From positions 1 through 11,756 of the forward strand of contig JAQUZL010000055.1 in the NCBI GenBank assembly GCA_028691385.1: a stretch of 11,756 nucleotides of DNA, written 5' to 3'. This DNA is from Oscillospiraceae bacterium. GTDB taxonomy: Bacteria > Bacillota > Clostridia > Oscillospirales > Oscillospiraceae. Below the pieces are notes generated by a model. That model saw nothing but the letters and a program-made list of their open reading frames with translations. It had not been told where the DNA came from and searched no databases. A program made the position numbers and the translations under genes. Shown in pieces: positions 6,469-11,756 of the stretch (position 1 is the stretch's first letter; each line of letters opens with the position of its first letter).

Positions 6469-7610
6469 CGAATACCATTTCTGTTTTGGGCAGCACCGGC
6501 TCGATCGGCCGGCAGACGCTGGACGTGGTGCGCGCGCTGAACATTGGCGTGGCGGCGCTGACGGCGAATCGCAGCGTAGAGATCATGGAGCGGCAGTGTC
6601 GCGAATTTCAGCCGCAGTTGGCCGTCATGGCCGATGAAGCGGCCGCGCGCGACCTGCGCGTGCGCCTGCGCGACACACACATCAGGGTGGCGTGCGGCAT
6701 GGACGCGATCTGCGAGGCTGCCACCATGGAACAGGCCGATACTGTCGGCGGCTCCATGATGGGCATTGCAGGACTGCGCCCGACGCTGGAAGCATTGAAA
6801 AAAGGCAAGCGTCTGGCGCTTGCCAACAAGGAAACGCTGGTCTGCGCGGGCGAACTGGTGATGCAGACGGCGAAGCAGTATGGCGCGGAGATCATCCCCG
6901 TGGATTCCGAGCACTCGGCCATTTTTCAGTGCCTGATGGGCTGCCGTGACCGCGGTGAGGTCAAGCGCCTGATTCTGACTGCGTCCGGCGGGCCATTTTT
7001 CGGAAAGTCCCGCGCGGAACTGGAACACGTCAAGGCTGTCGCCGCGCTGAAGCACCCCAATTGGACCATGGGGCAGAAAATTACCATTGACTCGGCGACC
7101 ATGATGAACAAAGGCCTTGAGTGCATCGAGGCGATGCGCCTGTATGATTTGCCGCAGGAGAAGGTTTCCATCGTCATTCACCGGCAGAGCATCGTACATT
7201 CTCTGGTGGAATATTGCGACGGCGCGGTGCTCGCGCAGCTGGGCGCGCCGGATATGCGCATTCCCATCCAGCTGGCCATGACTTACCCCAACCGTACCTG
7301 CGGACCGGCGGATACGCTGGATTTGCTCGAATGCGGCGCGCTGACCTTTCAGGCGCCGGACTATGAGAACTTTCCCTGCCTTGGCATTGCACTGGACGCC
7401 GCACGCCGCGGCGGCACGGCCTGCGCGGCCATGTCCGGCGCGAATGAGGTGGCTGTGGAAGCCTATCTCGCCGGGAAAATTGGATTTTATGACATTTCAC
7501 GGCTGGTTTTGGCCGCAATGGATACCGATACGACCATTGTGCACCCGGATCTATCGCAAATTCTGGCGGCGGACGCGCGTGCGCGGGAGTATGTTGCAGC
7601 GCGTCTTTGA
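6465..7610 (+). CDS. dxr: 1-deoxy-D-xylulose 5-phosphate reductoisomerase
   Basis: Converts DXP to 2-C-methyl-D-erythritol 4-phosphate with NADPH and a divalent metal, the committed step of the MEP isoprenoid pathway. The 381-residue length is typical. Seen are the NADPH motif GSTGSIG (9-15), ALANKETLVCAGELV (118-132), VDSEHSAIFQ with metal ligands Asp147 and Glu149, LTASGGPF (171-178), KHPNW (196-200), and TIDSATMMNKGLE with the third ligand Glu219. The C-terminal GANEVAVEAYL is also conserved. The start is GTG 6465, overlapping the cdsA stop by 4 nt, with GGAGG (6451-6455) 9 nt upstream inside cdsA. It shares the unit with ispG, a later step of the same pathway, and with uppS, which uses the product isoprenoids. 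Fosmidomycin is the known inhibitor of this family. Confidence 0.97.
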   Translation: MTNTISVLGSTGSIGRQTLDVVRALNIGVAALTANRSVEIMERQCREFQPQLAVMADEAAARDLRVRLRDTHIRVACGMDAICEAATMEQADTVGGSMMGIAGLRPTLEALKKGKRLALANKETLVCAGELVMQTAKQYGAEIIPVDSEHSAIFQCLMGCRDRGEVKRLILTASGGPFFGKSRAELEHVKAVAALKHPNWTMGQKITIDSATMMNKGLECIEAMRLYDLPQEKVSIVIHRQSIVHSLVEYCDGAVLAQLGAPDMRIPIQLAMTYPNRTCGPADTLDLLECGALTFQAPDYENFPCLGIALDAARRGGTACAAMSGANEVAVEAYLAGKIGFYDISRLVLAAMDTDTTIVHPDLSQILAADARAREYVAARL

Positions 7611-7621
7611 GAGGAGATTTC

Positions 7622-8683
7622 ATGTATATTATCCTGGCAATTGTTCTGTTCAGCGTGCTGATTTTTGTCCATGAGCTGGGTCACTTTGCAGCGGCGAAGC
7701 TGCTTGGCGTGCGCGTCAACGAGTTCTCGCTGTGCATGGGGCCTGCTATTTTTCAAAAGACAGTTGGGGAAACAACGTATAGCCTGCGCTGCATTCCAAT
7801 TGGCGGATTTTGTGCCATGGAGGGGGAGGACGAACAGTCCGGCGACCCTCGCGCCTTTACTTCAAAAGCCCCATGGCGCCGCGTCATCATCCTGGTGGCC
7901 GGCGCTTTCATGAATCTGGTGACCGGGTTTGTGATTCTGGTGATTTTGTTCAGCCTTTCCTCCGGCTATCTGATCAAACCGGTGATTTCCGGCGCGTATG
8001 ACGGCTGCACGCTGCTTTCCGCGGAGGGCTTGCAGGTGGGCGATCAAATCTATTCCGTCAATGGCACGCGCATTTTATTGTATGGCGACGTTGCGACCCT
8101 GCTCAGACGGGGCAATGGGGAAACCTATGATTTGGTGGTGCTGCGGGACGGGGAAAAGGTTCGACTGGATGATTTTGCGATGCAGCCGTCCCAATTTGTC
8201 GTGAACGGCGTCCCAAAGACAATGTACGGACTGAAATTTACGGCGGTGGAAAAGACATTTTCGGCAGGCCTTTCCACGGCGTGTTATACGGCCATTGACT
8301 TTGTGCGGATGATTCAGTGGAGCTTACAGGACATCCTGCGCGGCGCGGTGGGCATTCGGGATTTTTCAGGCCCGGTCGGCATTGTGTCGCTGATTTCCGA
8401 CACCGGAAAAGAATCTACGTCAGTGGCGGACGGCATGGAAAATATTTTCTACCTCGGGGCATTTCTGGCGGTCAATCTGGCGGTCATGAACATGCTGCCA
8501 ATCCCGGCGCTGGACGGTGGGCGGGTTTTCTGCCTGCTGTTGACGGCGATCATCGAAAAAATCACGCGTAAAAAACTGAATCCAAAATATGAGGGATACG
8601 TCCACGCCACCGGCATGGTGTTACTGCTGAGCTTTATGGCGGTTGTGACGATCTCCGATGTAGTGAAACTGATTGTGAGCTGA
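7622..8683 (+). CDS. rseP: RseP/RasP-type site-2 intramembrane zinc metalloprotease
   Basis: Cleaves membrane-spanning substrates such as anti-sigma factors or signal-peptide remnants (peptidase family M50B). The protein has 353 residues from the ATG at 7622. The first membrane segment carries HELGH (17-21), with His17 and His21 as zinc ligands and Glu18 as catalytic base. GGFCAMEGEDE (61-71) and a second membrane span (about 88-112) follow. A single PDZ domain covers about 120-200. The third span contains NMLPIPALDGGR (290-301), including the Asp298 zinc ligand, and a last span lies near 328-350. A TTG codon at 7607 could extend it by five residues, but AGAGGAG just before the ATG and the normal N-terminus favour 7622. 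It sits 11 nt after dxr and 5 nt before ispG. The substrate here is unknown; no anti-sigma gene is nearby. Confidence 0.94.
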   Translation: MYIILAIVLFSVLIFVHELGHFAAAKLLGVRVNEFSLCMGPAIFQKTVGETTYSLRCIPIGGFCAMEGEDEQSGDPRAFTSKAPWRRVIILVAGAFMNLVTGFVILVILFSLSSGYLIKPVISGAYDGCTLLSAEGLQVGDQIYSVNGTRILLYGDVATLLRRGNGETYDLVVLRDGEKVRLDDFAMQPSQFVVNGVPKTMYGLKFTAVEKTFSAGLSTACYTAIDFVRMIQWSLQDILRGAVGIRDFSGPVGIVSLISDTGKESTSVADGMENIFYLGAFLAVNLAVMNMLPIPALDGGRVFCLLLTAIIEKITRKKLNPKYEGYVHATGMVLLLSFMAVVTISDVVKLIVS

Positions 8684-8688
8684 TACAA

Positions 8689-9726
8689 ATGACAAGACAA
8701 ATTATGGTGGGCAATGTTCCAATCGGCGGGGGCGCGCCCGTCAGTATTCAGTCCATGCTGAACACGAAAACAACGGATGTGGAAGCGTCGCTGCGGCAAA
8801 TTCGGGCGCTGGCGGCTGCCGGCTGTCAGATTGCGCGGCTGGCCATCCCGAATAGGGACGCCGCGCGCGCCTTTGCGGAAATTGCGGCAGGCTCGCCTTT
8901 GCCGCTGGTGGCGGATATTCATTTTGATTACCAGCTTGCGCTGGCCTGCGCCGAAGGCGGCGCGGCAAAGATTCGCATTAACCCCGGTAATATCGGCGGG
9001 GCAGAGCGGGTGCGCGCGGTGGCAGATTGCTGCAAGGAAAAAAACCTTCCCATCCGCATTGGCGTGAATGGCGGCTCGCTGGAAAAGGAGCTGCTGGAAA
9101 AATACGGACACCCCACGGCCGAAGCGCTGGTGCAGAGCGCCTTTGGGCACATTCGCCTGCTGGAGGACTGCGATTTTCAGGATATTTGCGTGTCCATGAA
9201 GTCGTCCTCCGTGCCGGTCACCATGCAGGCATATCGCCTGTTTTCCCAGAAGTCGGACTATCCGCTGCATCTTGGCGTGACGGAAACCGGTACGGTGGAA
9301 ATGGGTGTTTTGAAGTCCGCCATCGGCATCGGCGGCCTGCTGTGTCAGGGAATCGGCGACACCATGCGGGTATCGCTGACGGCGGATCCGGTGGAGGAAG
9401 TCGCTACCGCGAAGAAAATTTTGCAGGCGGCCGGCCTGCGCCGCGAGGGGCCGAACATTATTTCCTGCCCGACCTGCGGCAGAACGCAGATTGACCTGAT
9501 CACGCTGGTGCAGCAGGTTGGCGATGCGCTGCAGGACTGCAAAAAGCCCATCACCGTTGCCGTCATGGGCTGTGTGGTGAACGGCCCGGGCGAAGCCAGA
9601 GAGGCCGACGTCGGCATCGCCGGCGGCGACGGCTGCGGCTACCTCTTTGTGAAAGGACAGCCACAGCGCAAGCTGGCAGCGGAGGAGCTGCTGCCGGCGC
9701 TGCTGAACTATATTAATACCCTGTAA
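8689..9726 (+). CDS. ispG: 4-hydroxy-3-methylbut-2-en-1-yl diphosphate synthase (GcpE)
   Basis: Reductively converts methylerythritol cyclodiphosphate to HMBPP, the penultimate MEP-pathway step, through a [4Fe-4S] cluster fed by flavodoxin or ferredoxin. The protein has 345 residues, the compact bacterial form. The TIM-barrel half shows GNVPIGGGAPVSIQSM near the start, VADIHFDYQLAL (74-85) and KIRINPGNIGG (94-104). The cluster domain shows SCPTCGR (Cys260, Cys263) and MGCVVNGPGEA with Cys295 and Glu302, the expected three Cys plus one Glu ligand set. The ATG at 8689 is 5 nt after the rseP stop. The site before it is poor (GTGAG near 8675), so translation probably depends on ribosomes leaving rseP. 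ispG after rseP is the usual arrangement in Clostridia. Confidence 0.97.
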   Translation: MTRQIMVGNVPIGGGAPVSIQSMLNTKTTDVEASLRQIRALAAAGCQIARLAIPNRDAARAFAEIAAGSPLPLVADIHFDYQLALACAEGGAAKIRINPGNIGGAERVRAVADCCKEKNLPIRIGVNGGSLEKELLEKYGHPTAEALVQSAFGHIRLLEDCDFQDICVSMKSSSVPVTMQAYRLFSQKSDYPLHLGVTETGTVEMGVLKSAIGIGGLLCQGIGDTMRVSLTADPVEEVATAKKILQAAGLRREGPNIISCPTCGRTQIDLITLVQQVGDALQDCKKPITVAVMGCVVNGPGEAREADVGIAGGDGCGYLFVKGQPQRKLAAEELLPALLNYINTL

Positions 9727-9730
9727 GGAG
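9725..9730 (+). promoter_or_regulatory. Ribosome binding site of polC
   Basis: AAGGAG overlaps the ispG stop codon TAA and lies 6 nt before the polC ATG at 9737. It supports that start. Confidence 0.75.
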
Positions 9731-9736
9731 AGAGAA

Positions 9737-11756
9737 ATGGAAGAAACCGTTGCGCTGCTTGCCATGTTCTCCCGGTTTGAACCGGAGCAGCCCCTGCGGG
9801 AAGCACTGACCGATGCGGAGGTGCTGCACGCGGAAATCAACTGCGCCCAGCGGCAGGTGACCGTGGAGATTGCCTGTAAGCGCTATTTACCGACCGCCCT
9901 GCTGACGCAGTTTGCCGGCGGCGCGGCGCGCGCCTATGGCGTGGGGCGCGTACATCTGGTGGAGCGCTGCCCACGCGATTTTTTGATTGGCGACGCCTTT
10001 TTGGATGTCGCGGACGCGATTATTTCAGACTATTCCATGGCGGTCGGCACACTGGCCGGCGCAAAGTGGAGTCTGACCGGCGATCAGATCACCATTTCGC
10101 TGCGCGCCAACGGCGCTCATGCGCTCGAGCAGCATCTGCGCGCCGGCGAAAATTTTGTACTGGAACGATTTGGATTTCGGCCGTCCTTTTCCGTGATTGC
10201 CGGAAATCAGGTGGAGGGCGCCGCGCTGTATGCCGAAACGGAACGGCTGCGAAACGAAGCGCTTCGCAATGTTTCGCTGCCGGAATATAAGGCTGCGCCG
10301 GAGAAGAAGCGGGAACTGGCGGACGTCATCTATGGCCGTGCGGTTCGTGGTGAGCCGGTGCCCATCAAAGAGGTCAATCTCGATATGTCCACGGTTGTCG
10401 TACAGGGGCTTGTGTTTGCCATCAACCACAAGGAGCTGAAAAAGCGCGGCGCGTGGGTGGTCAATTTTGATATTACCGATTATACCGGCTCTATCCGCAT
10501 CAGCCAGTTCATGGAGGAAGCGCAGGCAAAGCCGATTCTGGATCGCGTGCAGACCGGCATGTGGTTGAAAATTCAGGGTCGGATGGACGTGGATCGCTAT
10601 GAACACGAAAATGTGCTGCACCCCAACGCCATCGAAGTGGGCAAACGAACCTTGCGAGAGGATCGCGGCGAGGACAAGCGGGTGGAGCTGCATCTGCATA
10701 CCAATATGTCCGCCATGGACGCACTGACAGACCCCGGCGAAGCGGTGAAAACGGCTGCGCGCTGGGGGCATAAGGCCATCGCCATCACAGATCACGGCGT
10801 GCTGCAGTCATTCCCGGACGCTATGAAGGCGGCGTCCAAGGCAAAGGTCGCCGGAACGGACGAAAACATCAAAGTGCTCTATGGCTGCGAAGCGTATTAT
10901 GTAAACGACTTGGACGACCGCATCGTGGTGCACGGCGAGCAGAATTCCTCGCTGGACGACGAGTTTGTGGCGTTCGATTTGGAAACCACGGGTCTGAAAG
11001 CGGCCACCGAGGAGATCACGGAGATCGGCGCGGCCGTTTTTCGCGGCGGCGAGGTGGTGGACAAGTTCAATGTTCTGGTGAATCCCGGAAAGCCCATTCC
11101 GTTCCGCATCACGGAGCTGACCGGCATCACCGACGCCATGGTAAAAGATCAGCCGCCCATCGCTGTGGCGCTGCCGCAGTTTTTGGCGTTTGTGGGAAAT
11201 CGGCCGCTCTGCGCGCACAACGCGGAGTTTGACATCGGCTTTATCATGGCGGCCTGCCGCAGACTGGGCACTGACTATGACCCAACCTACGTGGACAGCT
11301 TGATTATGGCGCAGAATTTGCTGCCCGAGCTGAACAAGCACAAGCTGGACGTGGTGGCGGAAGCCATGGATTTGCCGGAGTTCAACCATCACCGCGCGGT
11401 GGACGATGCCATGACCGTAGTGTACATGCTGCAAAAGTTTTTTGACCAGCTCAAGCAGCAGGGCGTCACCGAGCTGCGGGAGATTAACCCCCTGATGATG
11501 AAAAAACGCGCCGGCGGCCGCATCGACAACCGTCATGCGCGGCATCTCATTGTGTTCGCCAAAAATAACACAGGTTTGCGAAATCTGTACCGGCTGGTGA
11601 GTTACGCCCATCTCAAGTATTATCACCGCAAGCCGCGTATGCCGAAATCGGAACTGTGTCGGTGGCGTGAGGGATTGCTCATCGGCTCTGCCTGCGAGGC
11701 GGGCGAGCTGTTTCAGGCGGTCATTGAAGGCAAGAGCCACACGGAGCTGAAGCGCT
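9737..11756 (+). CDS. polC: DNA polymerase III alpha subunit, PolC type (N-terminal part, cut by window edge)
   Basis: The replicative polymerase with built-in proofreading found in Firmicutes. The frame is open from ATG 9737 to the right edge: 673 full codons of an expected roughly 1,430-1,450, so the gene is truncated by the window, not broken. In order: an N-terminal domain (about 1-200); an OB-fold region (about 217-295); the first half of the PHP domain with HLHTN (His319, His321), ITDHG (Asp352, His353) and CEAYY (Glu385); an inserted DnaQ-like 3'-5' exonuclease (about 410-575); and the return to PHP from about 600 (RHLIVFAKNNTGLRNLYRL). Exonuclease residues are complete: Asp414 and Glu416 in FDLETTGL, Asp499 in HNAEFD, and His552 and Asp557 in HHRAVDDA. 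The polymerase palm and C-terminal domains lie outside. Its binding site overlaps the ispG stop, 10 nt upstream, so it looks like part of the pyrH unit. Confidence 0.97.
   Translation, partial: MEETVALLAMFSRFEPEQPLREALTDAEVLHAEINCAQRQVTVEIACKRYLPTALLTQFAGGAARAYGVGRVHLVERCPRDFLIGDAFLDVADAIISDYSMAVGTLAGAKWSLTGDQITISLRANGAHALEQHLRAGENFVLERFGFRPSFSVIAGNQVEGAALYAETERLRNEALRNVSLPEYKAAPEKKRELADVIYGRAVRGEPVPIKEVNLDMSTVVVQGLVFAINHKELKKRGAWVVNFDITDYTGSIRISQFMEEAQAKPILDRVQTGMWLKIQGRMDVDRYEHENVLHPNAIEVGKRTLREDRGEDKRVELHLHTNMSAMDALTDPGEAVKTAARWGHKAIAITDHGVLQSFPDAMKAASKAKVAGTDENIKVLYGCEAYYVNDLDDRIVVHGEQNSSLDDEFVAFDLETTGLKAATEEITEIGAAVFRGGEVVDKFNVLVNPGKPIPFRITELTGITDAMVKDQPPIAVALPQFLAFVGNRPLCAHNAEFDIGFIMAACRRLGTDYDPTYVDSLIMAQNLLPELNKHKLDVVAEAMDLPEFNHHRAVDDAMTVVYMLQKFFDQLKQQGVTELREINPLMMKKRAGGRIDNRHARHLIVFAKNNTGLRNLYRLVSYAHLKYYHRKPRMPKSELCRWREGLLIGSACEAGELFQAVIEGKSHTELKR

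Noticed and set aside
7607..7621. An upstream TTG start for rseP
   Set aside because: It would place the GAGGAG ribosome binding site inside the coding region and add residues not expected ahead of the first membrane segment. The ATG at 7622 fits better.
8449..9840. A 463-codon open frame on the minus strand, opposite rseP, ispG and polC
   Set aside because: It crosses three well-supported genes. Its Arg-, His-, Gln- and Ala-rich translation has no family motif, so it is a shadow of the opposite strand's codon bias.
10966..11461. Exonuclease domain interrupting the PHP domain of the polymerase as a possible unusual insertion
   Set aside because: A DnaQ-like exonuclease inserted in the PHP domain is the normal architecture of PolC-type polymerases.
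10808..11740. A 310-codon open frame on the minus strand inside polC
   Set aside because: The plus strand here encodes complete PHP and exonuclease motifs of PolC. The antisense product has no recognisable fold or ribosome binding site.

Overview
The window carries ordinary chromosomal housekeeping genes of a GC-rich, low-branching Firmicute, most likely a Clostridia member such as the Oscillospiraceae/Ruminococcaceae. This rests on three things: the PolC-type replicative polymerase, the gene order pyrH-frr-uppS-cdsA-dxr-rseP-ispG-polC with ispG where Bacillus has proS, and strong GGAGG-type ribosome binding sites. The placement is inference from gene order and protein motifs; no search was run.

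Left part (1-3487). A plus-strand gene encodes a secreted, probably lipid-anchored GH25 lysozyme-like muramidase. It converges on a minus-strand pair, glnS followed by a gene for a two-[4Fe-4S] ferredoxin/nitroreductase fusion. A perfect 19-bp inverted repeat with a 4-nt loop lies exactly between the convergent ends and probably acts as a bidirectional terminator. Both stop codons there sit in copies of the same hexamer, GTAAGC.

Divergent control region (3416-3623). This AT-rich stretch separates glnS (minus) from pyrH (plus). It holds a good sigma-A-type promoter for glnS, a weaker candidate for pyrH, a small palindrome, and a three-codon mini-ORF that overlaps the pyrH start as ATGA. There is no room for a T-box leader in front of glnS.

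Right part (3624-11756). Eight co-directional genes are separated by at most 11 nt or overlap by 4 nt, so they look like one transcription unit. PyrH (UMP kinase) feeds pyrimidine nucleotides and Frr recycles ribosomes. Dxr and IspG are two steps of the MEP isoprenoid route. UppS turns isoprenoid precursors into the undecaprenyl carrier for the cell wall. CdsA makes CDP-diacylglycerol for phospholipids. RseP is an intramembrane protease. PolC is the replicative polymerase and is cut off by the right edge after 673 codons. The unit links nucleotide supply, translation, envelope lipid synthesis and replication.

I saw no tRNA, rRNA, CRISPR array, insertion sequence or phage gene, and no gene-free stretch over 300 bases. 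I found no convincing undescribed system. The findings below are modest structural or contextual oddities.
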